The position numbers and the translations under genes were made by a program. A stretch of 64,000 nucleotides of DNA from Bretschneidera sinensis (Eukaryota; Streptophyta; Magnoliopsida; Brassicales; Akaniaceae), in assembly GCA_023935145.1 (NCBI GenBank), contig CM043700.1:107386400-107450399 (forward strand), written 5' to 3'. The stretch's first letter is position 1, and each line of letters opens with the position of its first letter. The notes below the pieces were generated by a model. The model worked only from the letters and a program-made list of their open reading frames with translations. It was not told the origin of the DNA and did not search any database. Positions 22,245 to 31,503 of this stretch are shown piece after piece.

Positions 22245-23684
22245 CACCCCCAAACTTACATATTGCTAGTCTCTTAGCAATACTAAACAAAAACTAAAAC
22301 GAAAAATAACAACATACAGATAGATCCAATGTTTATAGTGTTCACAAAAGTTTTAGGTTTTCATGCAAAACTATGATGTGCATTCATGAGCAAGCTTAAC
22401 AAATATAAACATATCTTTACAATGAATAAGAGTTTTGAACGCTAATCACTTTCGTGAGGTGGTTTAAGACATCATAAGTTTGACTTTAGTGTGTGGTGAA
22501 CTAGCACATAAAAGATTAGGTTTCCAAATAATTCTAATGTGTAGTGTTTCGATGACTCAAGATTCACCAAATTTCTTATTAGAATCAACAAAGATGGCAT
22601 AGACTTTCTTCTTTTCTTTTATTTGTGAAATTTTTGCCAAATTAGTTCCCTTAAGCTTTCTTTTTTACTCATGTAACGAGTGTTTAGCCAATGACTCCCA
22701 AACCAAATGGTTTTAGGGAATTAAGTGTAAAGACACCCCTAAGGACTTACTAACTCGAGTCAAAAAGGCTACGAAACTAACTAGTCTCAATACTACCAAT
22801 CAGAATTTTCACTTTTTGACGTGACATTCACTGCTTACTGAGGCAAGAGGGCCAGTTACCCAGTAGAAGTTCTTTTTAATGATATTTGTGAGCAAAAATT
22901 TTTCCACTTTTTGACGTGACACTCACTGCTTATTGAGGCAAGAGGGCCAGTTACTCAGTGGAAAGTTTGTTTTGTTCATCATTAGGAGCATTTTTTTTCT
23001 TTTTGAGCAATAACAATTTTTTCTATTTTCTTATACCAAGATGTTAATCTAATAGGTCATTTGGTTCACAGTTGAACAAAAGAAACATACAAATCAAAAT
23101 TACATGTCATACCCCACACAACTATGTGCTAATGTGCTCGTGTTAGTTCAGGTTAAACTTGTGAATCCTTAAATGCCTAAAAGGAAGTGATCTAGTTTCA
23201 AAACTTAATTATTGGCCTATATATTCAAAGTGTTAAGCTCACTTATAAAGTCAAATCATATTCTTTGTTTAGATCACCCAAAATTTTATTGGATAGAATG
23301 AACATGCATTTATCTATAAAAAAACAAAACAAAAAATGGGACATAGTTAGTGTGTGAATGTGTCCCCATACCCCCAAACTTAAATTGCACATTGTCCCCA
23401 ATGTGTGAATAGCATGGAAGGAGCTGACCTGGGAGATGGAGAACTATATGGCTAGCATGGCTCATAGCACGCCCCCAAACTTCAACTGGATGCACTTACT
23501 CTGTCCTTGAAAAAGAAAGAAAAATAAACATAAAATGGAAAACAAGAAATAATAAACAATTATAGAAAAATAGACTAGGAAATACGAATAATAAAATAAA
23601 ATAAACTAATAAAAAGGATATGCTTTGGGGTGCCTCCCATGAGCGCTAAGTTTAACGTCTTCAGCCAGACGTGGTACCTTCTCA
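22245..23684 (-). other. Non-coding 3' region of minus-strand Athila-like element
   Basis: Contains, in minus-strand order, the conserved TGGGAGGCACCCCA block (23668-23611), an AT-rich stretch, a direct repeat of CACTTTTTGACGTGACA with CACTGCTTA-TGAGGCAAGAGGGCCAGTTAC-CAGT (about 22810-22870 and 22905-22965), the hairpin 22282-22261 and the polypurine tract GTTTGGGGGTG (22256-22245). No gene is seen. Confidence 0.7.
22261..22282 (-). other. Conserved hairpin before PPT
   Basis: TATTGCTA-GTCTCT-TAGCAATA: a perfect 8-bp stem with a 6-base loop, directly before the polypurine tract. It is equivalent to 17987-18005 in the gag-only element. Confidence 0.8.
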
Positions 23685-24848
23685 CTACTGATCATCAGGT
23701 GGTGCAGTCGAAGAGGTACCGGGTGCAGGAGGTAGGCGATCAAGAATAATCTGTAGTATAGCCTCCTGTCGTGCAAACCATGCCTTCAAACTATCTATGC
23801 ACTGATGCACGAGCATGGCAGCGGTAGAGACCTTACCTCGGAAGAAGGACAGCTCAGCTAGAAAGTGTTGGGACTCTGTGGGTCCCATGTCCGAATGGTC
23901 CTCCTCTCGCACTAGGCTAACTACAAGGGTCTCGGTCTCCATACGATCCTCCTCAACTCTCTCAGCTGTAGGAGCAGGTGCTGGGAGTCCTCGAGGCATG
24001 TGCGAGAGACTATGTGTCCATTGAGCCTTCCCGAAGATGGGATACTCTCACACTGGTCCGTCGCTGGTGGTCCCCTTAATCTCTTTCTTCTTGAGTATGT
24101 AGGAGAGTAGGAATGGGAAAGGGAGGCCCCATGCATTGGCCGTGGTGGTTTGACGGCCATGGATGTGATCCCAGAATTTGTGCAACTGGCTCCATATAAT
24201 AGTTGGAATAGAGTACCAGTGACCTCTGTGGAAGGCATATAAGGTCTGTAGAAACTGGTCTCTCCGCTGTGTCTTGTGCCCCAATGGACACACATTGCAC
24301 TGAAGGATAGTGTCGACAAGCCAAAGTTGTGGAGGCAACTTTGACCGGCTGGCTGCGTTGTTGTGTCTGTCGACGTACTGACCAGCGCACATATCCTCAA
24401 TAATCTTAGACAAGGCAAAGGACTCCGGCTGCTCCTCGATATTGGTGTCCTCCGGAGGGGACTCGTCAAAACAATGAAGAGCAGCGGCTATATTGGCACT
24501 AGTCACCTCTACGGGTGTGCCCTAGATTGAAGAAGTCAGTACTCCCGGTCTGTTGCAGTCAAAGGATAGGCTCGCATAGAACTGGACTACGAGCTGGGTG
24601 TAAGCAGTAAAGCAAACTGGCTTGAAAAGCCTCTTCAACCCTCGATGTCTAAATGCTTGGACGGCCCATTGAGTGGCGTCCATGTGCTTGAATACGTCAT
24701 CGATGGCGAAGGCAGTCTCGAATAATAGCTCTCGTTGCTCAATGTTGGGCTGGGATGACGAGGCACGACTGCTTGACGCACTAGAGGTGGAAACAGATGG
24801 TTTGGACATGCTGATACTAGGTTCTGCCTGATTTGCGATCGATCTCAA
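23685..24848 (-). pseudogene. ORF2 of minus-strand Athila-like element
   Basis: Read leftward, 24848-24522, 24506-24048 and 23999-23685 lie in one frame or nearly so. The visible interruptions are a TAG near 24520 and a stop near 24047. The protein would be about 380 residues: a Ser-rich N-terminus, a central region with F-R-H-R-G-L-K-R-L-F and V-V-Q-F-Y-A-S-L, then an I-I-W-S-Q-L-H-K-F-W-D-H-I-H-G-R segment, and an acidic, Pro-rich C-terminus. This resembles the family annotated in plants as putative plant transposon protein (PF20167), often found in the env position of Athila-like elements. It has no signal peptide or membrane segment, so an envelope role is not supported. Its 5' end overlaps the palindrome array at 24831-24935. 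Confidence 0.6.
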
Positions 24849-24935
24849 ATAGGTGCGCTCGATCGCACACTAGACTATGCACTCGATCGCAACAGCTATG
24901 CGCTCGATCGCAACAGCTATGCGCTCGATCGCACA
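24831..24935 (-). repeat. TGCGCTCGATCGCA array at ORF2 start
   Basis: Five copies. Two consecutive 21-base units (motif plus ACAGCTA) are identical. The first copy overlaps the open frame of ORF2, where it reads as Arg-Ser-Ile-Ala. Confidence 0.85.
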
Positions 24936-25656
24936 CGGTCAGGCTTTTCCTCGAACAGTTTGTATGCGACAAAAGACCAAGCTATGGTCTTGAGGATTTG
25001 AATTCGTTCCTAACCTCCTGCAAGCACAACAAGCTCCAATCATGCACAAGATACATATATATAGAATACAAATGTCATTTAATTATTAAGAACCATGTGT
25101 TAGAGCAAAGAGGCTTACCTTGTGGATGGATGGTGTGTGCAATGGGGAAAGGAACGTGACGGTGTGTTAGTGCTTAGTGACAGTGGGGTGGTGATGGGTT
25201 AGTGGTGAAGGTGGATATCGTGGTAGAGTGCCGGAATAGTGGTGATGGAGTGCCGGAGTTTCAAGAGTGTGAGAGTAAGGGTGCTAGTAGACGGGAGAGT
25301 GTGAGTAAGAGGGTGCGAGTGAACAGTGAGAGAGTGAGTGAGTGTGAATGAAAGTTTTTAGACTTATAGCTGAACTGTCTGCCACGAGTGTGCTCGATCG
25401 CACGCGGGGTGTGCTTGAGCACATTGAATGGTGCGCTCGATTGCACTCTTGCGCTTGATCACACTGACATGTGCGCTCGATCGCAAGCAGTGTGCATAGG
25501 TAAAAATAAAAACTTACCTTAGCTGAAAAATGACAAATTTAGGATGATACAACCTTACCATGTGTTAGTGGCCTCAGTACCACTAACCTCCGTAGAGATG
25601 CTTGAGCTGTATGGGAAATCGAAATGAACTTGCTCAAGCACTCTCATGTTTCAGTG
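24936..25656 (-). other. Gap between gag-protease and ORF2 where pol is expected
   Basis: About 720 bases without a coding signature, including a region of G/T-rich GTGAG repeats (25140-25350) and a four-copy palindrome array (25388-25492). RT, RNase H and integrase, about 3 kb in an autonomous Athila, are absent. Confidence 0.65.
25388..25492 (-). repeat. TGCGCTCGATCGCA array downstream of protease
   Basis: Four copies or variants: TGTGCTCGATCGCA, GGTGCGCTCGATTGCA, TTGCGCTTGATCACA, TGTGCGCTCGATCGCA. Confidence 0.8.
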
Positions 25657-26376
25657 CTAGTTGTTTGGAAGAGAGCACTTAGAGCCCACATCAGGTGGTT
25701 TAAGTGCCCTTGACAACTGTTGCATCTCAAATCTTGGTGCCTGGTCAATAAAGTAAAGAAAAATAATATTAGTAATTGCAGGAGGGTCAATTTGAAGAAC
25801 ATGCTTACTTGAAGGCTGTGGTGTGTTCTTGAGGAGGTGTGCAGTTCTATTGATGTCTTTAATCACATCGTCATCCTCCGGCCTAATGTCCACTCTTGTG
25901 TCCTCATGGTTGGGGATGGTCTCCAATATAGTGGTGTGATGGACCTGAGAAACTTTCTCAACAACACTTTTCATAAAGCTCACATTAGAATAGTCATTAT
26001 CATTATTGGTTGATTTTAATATATTAAATATTTTAAATTCTATCTCCTCATTATTTACCCTCATTGTGATAATACCCCCTTTTACACTAATATTAGTGTC
26101 AGCAGTTATTATAAAGGAGCGTCCTAGGATGATGGGGAGAGGCAATGGCAGAGTACATTCTTTTATACCTAATACTATAAAATCAGTAGGTATAATGAAT
26201 TTACCTACTCTTACCAACACGTCCTCAAGGATACCTTTTGGTCGTTTGATGCTTCTGTCAGCTAATTGCAAAGTGATAGAGGTTGGTTGAAGCTCTCCCA
26301 CACCTAGTGTCTCGTATACACTGTATAGCAGCAGGTTGACACTCGCTCCTAGATCCAATAGTGTATGCTCGAACAG
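25657..26376 (-). pseudogene. Athila-type protease
   Basis: An open frame of 233 codons (26358-25657) directly after a TAG that ends gag. The active site reads L-L-D-L-G-A-S-V-N-L-L, the Asp-Leu-Gly-Ala form typical of Athila-type aspartic proteases in place of DTG/DSG. A second block, L-P-L-P-I-I-L-G-R-S-F, is the expected conserved flap-to-C-terminal element. The protease would cut the gag-pol polyprotein. The frame itself is intact; only the TAG separates it from gag. The C-terminal part is Asp/Asn-rich and ends in a stop instead of running into RT. Confidence 0.8.
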
Positions 26377-28250
26377 CTAGTCACCTAGCCTGCAAGGAAT
26401 AGTAAAACTACCCGGATCTTTTAGTTTAGGTGGTAATTTTCTTAAAAGCACAGCACTTACCTCTTCGGTCAAGGCTACCGTCTCATGCTCCTGGAACTTC
26501 CTTTTGTTAGTGCAATAATCTTTTAAAAACTTAGCATATGTAGGTATTTGTTTGATTGCATCTAACAGAGGAATGTTAATTTCAACTTTCCGTAAGGTTT
26601 CAAAAATATCAATCAGTTTATTGTCTTTCTTTTGTTTTACTAACCTTTGCGGGAAAGGTGGAGCATTCACCTTCTCCATTTCATTTACCCTTGAAGTTGA
26701 TGGTGTCTCTTTGGATGCTGTTGCAGATTTATCGGACCCTATCACCTTGCCATTTCTTAAGGTTGTCACAGCATTCAATTGGTGGTGTCCTCTTGGGTTA
26801 GGTATTGATTGGGCGAGAAGCTCACCTTGCTTTCTACTGCTCAATTCCTTGGCCAATTGCCCCATTTGTACTTCTAATCCTTGGATTGCTTGATCATGTT
26901 TCGCTGTGGTTTGCCTCATTTCAGTCTGAAATTTCCTTGTTTCTTCCATGAACTGACTTTGTGAGGTCATCAATTGTTGTTGTTGAGTTGCTAACTGCCT
27001 CACAAGACTCTCGAGGTCGCTTTTCTTTGGTTCGGAAACAGTTTGGGCTACTAGTTGGAAGTTTTTGTGCTGCCCTTGACTGTTCTGATTGTTGCTCCAC
27101 GAGAAATTTGGGTGGTTTCACCATCTAGGATTGTAAGTGTTGGCATATGGGTTGTTCTTTGGTGGATAGTTGTTAGGCCCCACGTAATTGGCTTGTTCCG
27201 GATCTGCAGATGAGTACAACAGACAAGTGTTAGTATTATGATCGAATTGAGAACATATCGCACATACCTGGAGTGGTGTGGCTGGTAGGCTAGATGAGGT
27301 GTTTTGAGTAGCCATGGCTTTTACCAATAAGTCTATTTTTCTTTCCATAGCAGCTATTTGAGGAGAGGATCCTCCATTTACATTTACCTCATACATACCC
27401 TTACCCTTGGTCACATGTCTACCTCGAGAGGAGAATTGCTGAGTGTGTTCGCTGAGGGCTTCGAAGAGCTCTATAGCTTCTTCGCTGCTTTTCTCCATCA
27501 ACACTCCTCCACAACCTGAATCAACAATACTCTTGTTAGTGTCATTCAAACCTTCATAAAAGGCTTGTACCAATTCATCTTGAGGCAGGTTGTGGTGTGG
27601 GCATTTGAGTAACAGTTCGTTGAAGTGTCCCCACGCTTTGAAGAAGAGGTCTCCATCCTTTTGTTGGAAGTACTGGATCTCCTTCCTCATCTGTCTTGTC
27701 TTTTGGGCTGGGAAGAACTTCTTTAGGGATTCGCTAGCCAACTCCTCCTAAGTGTGGATAAAAACTGCAGGCAAAGAATTGTACCACAGTTTAGCATTAT
27801 CTTTTAAGGAAAAAAGGAACAGAATTTACCTTATTCCTTCTTGGTCTAGTCCTCGGATGTGCTGGAACTTGCAAAGGTCAAAAAACTCCCGGAGCTGCAG
27901 GTGTGGATCCTCATTAGGTGTACCCCTAAAGTGAGTTAAGGCACTCAAGATTTGCGGAGATATGTAATAGTTGCCTTCCGCCTCCGGTTGATAAGCGATA
28001 CATGATGGTTTATCAAGGTTCCGTGGAATGAAGGACTGCTTCATTGGAACTCGTGCAAGTGGTTACTGGTTTTTGAATTGTTCCACCATTGGTGCTTTGT
28101 TCTCGAATTCTTCTTCATTCTCCTCAAAATTGGTCCTAAGCTTTTGTTGGATGGTCTGCTCAAGCTCGGGATCGAGGGGAAAAAATGTTGGATGTCAGAA
28201 TCGAAGTCCATGCATAAATTAGGTAAACCAGCTTCAGTGCAGCAACTCAA
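26377..28250 (-). pseudogene. Athila-type gag
   Basis: Pieces 28250-28041, 28044-27826, 27741-27118 and 27003-26377 encode one gag. Landmarks: a P-x-I-L-S-A-L-T-H-F-R-G-T-P-N-E-D-P-H-L segment with L-R-E-F-F-D-L-C, the capsid core A-K-L-W-Y-N-S-L (between the open pieces) and F-F-K-A-W-G-H-F-N-E-L-L-L-K-C-P-H-H, a zinc knuckle CAICSQFDHNTNTC near 27255-27215, and a coiled-coil Gln-rich stretch near 26995-26850. The breaks are single stops or frameshifts. The N-terminus is uncertain; a palindrome pair (28281-28318) lies just upstream. Confidence 0.8.
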
Positions 28251-28280
28251 CTCTGCTGCTCAGGTAACTTTTTGTCCTAT

Positions 28281-28318
28281 TTGCGCTCGATCGCACAGAA
28301 GGTTGCGATCAATCGCAA
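28281..28318 (-). repeat. TGCGCTCGATCGCA pair upstream of gag
   Basis: Two copies, TTGCGCTCGATCGCA and TTGCGATCAATCGCA, about 24 bases apart, between the PBS and gag. Confidence 0.75.
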
Positions 28319-28478
28319 GTATCACAGAAGGTGCGTTTAGGGTTTGATGTACCTGAAACAAAAAAAGAAATCGATTAGGGTTTGATGAAAAGTAAAAATA
28401 AAGATGGTAAACAAAAAATAAAATAATAACGATGATTAAACTAAACGAAAGTAATCCTAAAATGAAATTTAGCGCAAT

Positions 28479-28496
28479 CTCTGGCAACGGCGCCAA
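28479..28496 (-). other. tRNA-Asp primer binding site
   Basis: Minus strand TGGCGCCGTTGCCAGAGA. It is six bases inside the 5' LTR (28502) and matches the Athila PBS with changes only at its last four bases compared with the other element. Confidence 0.88.
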
Positions 28497-28501
28497 AAAC
28501 T

Positions 28502-29858
28502 TGTTGCGCGTTTATTTACCTAAATAAATAAGCAAATAACTGCACTCGTTTTACTTGCAAGTGCACAAGGTCAACAGTAGTATAGTGTGCGAATGCAAGA
28601 TCATCTCCACAGGGATTGCTAAAGTTCGGTTTTAGAATTAGTTTCTTCAAAGTAAAAAGAAGGAAATAACTATTGAATGTGATTTAATAATAATAAAGAC
28701 ATAGGGCTTTGATATCCACCACTAGTCATACTTTCCCAATGTGTAATGTATCAGTGCACTAGCCTTATCATGTATACCTAATGGTCGCCAACCTAAGGGC
28801 ATGGTATCTACTCCTTAAGCTATTGATTTCCCTAAGCAACGAGTTAGGCATGGTATCTACTCTAACTTTTTTCTTTCTCGAGGGATTCGGCATGGTATCT
28901 ACTGAGTTGTTCCTAAAGAAAGCATAAGAGTTGTGGAAATCGACAACCACATGAGACCTAGGGCACGGTATCTACTCCTGGTTTCCCATGTTGATTAACC
29001 CAAGAATCCAGTGTGGATATCTTTTGTTACTATTTTTAGACCCAAGACTCGGTCATCCAAATTGATCTAACTAACCAATCCATACCACATGCATACGTTG
29101 GCCATACATATACATATGAGGTTTTTAAATAAACACAGGCATTAATCAAGTTAAACAACATAATAAAGGTTATTGGTAAAGATAATCAATGAATAAATAT
29201 ATGGGAAAGCATAACTAGGGCTTCAATCGAGCCCTATAAAGAGTTAGTTACACATGCTGTTTAAGATAAACATCATATATAAACTAAGCATAAAATATAA
29301 AACCCGAAGAATACTAAGGAGACGGGTTGTCAATCCTTTCCAAAGCCTAAAACTTTGAGCTAAGCAAAAGATAAAAAAAAAAAAAGTGATCTAAGAAGTG
29401 ATCTCTAAGAAGTGATGATTTGTGTGTGCTTTACAGGTGTATTTATAGGGCTTGAGTAGTCCTGGAAGGCTCTAGAAACCCTAACTTCCAAAAACGCAAA
29501 AACTCTCTTATTTCCAAAATAGGGTTCTGCCGTTTTACTGTTCACGCCCGTACATGTGCGCTCAATCACATGTGTCTTGCGCTCGATCGCAGTGATGCGC
29601 TCGATCCTTCATGTGTGCGCACGATCGCAATGTGCGCTCGATCGCATGCACTAGTGTGATCGATCGCACTTTGACCAGAAGCTGCTCTAGGATTTCTAGG
29701 CTTCTTCCCTTAAGTGCCAAAACTGCTTCTTTTTTCTTCAAGACCCTATAAAAACATGTGAAACACACAAAAGAATTAAAATGAACTAAATTAACATAAC
29801 TAAGGACCTAACAAATGTAAATAAGGGGGCTTAAATATGAATATTTAAGCACCTATCA
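28502..29858 (-). repeat. 5' LTR of minus-strand Athila-like element
   Basis: Colinear with 20934-22244, TGTTGCGCG to CACCTATCA on the plus strand. It has six palindromic motifs (29554-29670) and the TATA box at 29442-29450. It carries 42 extra bases (about 28862-28903) bounded by GGCATGGTATCTACT copies, absent from the other LTR. Confidence 0.9.
29554..29670 (-). repeat. TGCGCTCGATCGCA array, 5' LTR U3
   Basis: Six copies at the same positions as in the 3' LTR. Several differ between LTRs only at CpG-type sites (for example GATCACA versus GATCGCA). Confidence 0.85.
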
Positions 29859-29863
29859 GTCAC

Positions 29864-30643
29864 ATATCACATTTAAATGCATTAAACATGCAAAAAAAAT
29901 CCTCATGTTGAACTATGCTATAACTTGATCCCTTTCAAAAGGGTACGTAGGCAGCTTGGTACCAGGTTCCAAGTTTAGTCACATTTAAACTAACCAAACA
30001 TATATTTTATTTTGAAACAATATGGTGCTTGGCAACCTAAGTTTAATGACTTCAACTTAATTGCTTTATTGAAAGGAAACATGTTGAAATGAAGCATTCA
30101 GAAAAAGTACTTAAAAGAAAAAAATGGTACTCAAGTCAATGAATGGAGCAAAGGCTATATTCTCAAGTTGTAGCATGTAAAAGCAACAAAAATATCTAAT
30201 TTGAGATACCAAGAAGTTTTCATAGAAGTAAAAGGGGGTTGAAGATGTTCTTAACATCGATTCTTCTAGATATGGCAAATACTCGTTTTCAGTTGATATC
30301 TTTTCATTTGCAATGAAGTATATAACTCCACAAGCTTGCGTTCATTCAACATCAAGAATGTTCATGAAAGTGAGGAGGAAACTATGACACTTAAGAGACT
30401 ATGATAGCTTTCTTTAAAAAAAAAAATGAAGCAATGAATGGAGAAAACCAATTGCAGAAGGATTCAAGCCTAATAAAGCGACATCTGACAAAATTATTCT
30501 ACTCCTTTGCATGGTAGAATTGATAAGCAAACTGAACCAAAAAAAGTTTTTAAAACATGTTTAGGTATCAGTTTTTAAAACTATTTTCAAATCGCAATTT
30601 AGACCTTCCGTAAAAACAACACTCCAAATTATGAGGGGGCATT
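29864..30643 (+). other. Tat 3' region, continuation, with hairpin unit 3 and PPT
   Basis: Resumes the unit cut at 20933. Hairpin unit 3 has a perfect CCCTTT-CA-AAAGGG stem at 29930-29943, then TACGTAGGCAGC. The rest is A-rich with no gene. A polypurine tract, TATGAGGGGGC (30630-30640), comes just before the LTR start. A 40-bp stretch at 30549-30592 is repeated at 31142-31184. Confidence 0.65.
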
Positions 30644-31072
30644 TGTTAACACATTTTTTTTTTTTTTTTTGCATCGGGTCTTAAGGTGTTATGTTTGGGC
30701 TCAATAATTACCCAATTAAATCTCTTAAATTGGATTTAATTATTGTGGGTCCAAATAATAATAATTAGGCCTCTCAAATTGGTATTAATTATGATAAATT
30801 AATAAGCCTTTTAAATTGAGTTTAATTGTGGGCTTTGTTGGGACTTAAGTAAATAAAACTCAAATGGGGCGTGTTATTAAGTTTCTTGGCACATTTAAGA
30901 CTTTAAGCCTATTCAACTCAAAATTAAGCCTAAATAAAAACCATTATTATATCTTATGGGGGCCCAAACCTAAGCCACAAATTCCAGTTAAAATCGTGTT
31001 GAAATCGAGCTTATGAGAGCAAAGTCAGGTCCAACAACTTTACTATTCATGGAGATGGACATGCAAAATCTA
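30644..31072 (+). repeat. Tat 3' LTR, left part
   Basis: Starts TGTTAACACA after the polypurine tract, with a T-run of about 17. It is broken at 31072 by the TIR-ended unit. The proposed continuation is at 38895-39609, which ends in TGTTAACA, the inverted match of this start (the 8-mer is its own reverse complement). Confidence 0.55.
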
Positions 31073-31259
31073 GGGCATGCTTAGTTAGAGTTTTCAAAAA
31101 GAGTTTTGGATTTTCAAAAACTGAAATAGTTTTCGAAATCTTAAAACATGTTTATGTATCAGTTTTTAAAACTATTTTCAAAAAAAATCTTTTAAAAAAC
31201 TCTCTTTACGTGTTTTCACCCATAGTTTTCTAAAAGAACCACTAAAAACTGTTTTTTCA

Positions 31260-31503
31260 GCTCTCTCTTGTGACTTCTTCTTCTTCTTACTTTCGTCTTC
31301 TTTCTTCCTTCTCTCTGCAATCACTGACAGTACCCATGTTCTTTGCAACTTTTATTCTTCCTCTTTCTCTATTTTCTCTACAACATTCTTCTTTCTTTTC
31401 CCTATTTTCTATCAAGCAGCTCTCTTTTTCTTTCCTCTTCCTCAAAACTTCAAAATTGACAATAGAACTCAGAGACCTCCACATCGTCACCGGATCAAAC
31501 AAG
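31260..31503 (+). other. Possible 5' UTR exon of GRF-type gene
   Basis: A C/T-rich stretch like a plant 5' leader ends in AACAAG followed by GTATGT, a good splice donor at 31504. The next plausible acceptor with coding sequence behind it is at 37354 (TTATTGTAG). The frame read through here is T-rich low-complexity and is not called as a protein. The link to the GRF exon is inference. Confidence 0.3.

Larger units (their letters stand above)
20934..29858 (-). mobile_element. Minus-strand Athila-like element lacking pol
   Basis: LTRs 20934-22244 and 28502-29858; TSD GTCAC exact at 20929-20933 and 29859-29863. The PBS at 28479-28496 matches tRNA-Asp. The body encodes gag, an Athila-type protease and, after a 0.8 kb gap, a further ORF (24848-23685), but no RT, RNase H or integrase signature. 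It is therefore non-autonomous. Five clusters of a CpG-rich near-palindrome, TGCGCTCGATCGCA, are spread over its non-coding parts. It inserted into the Tat 3' repeat unit. Confidence 0.88.

Noticed and set aside
23921..24469. 182-residue minus-strand frame overlapping ORF2
   Set aside because: It is a shadow of ORF2 in another frame; Ser/Arg/Leu-rich with no domain.
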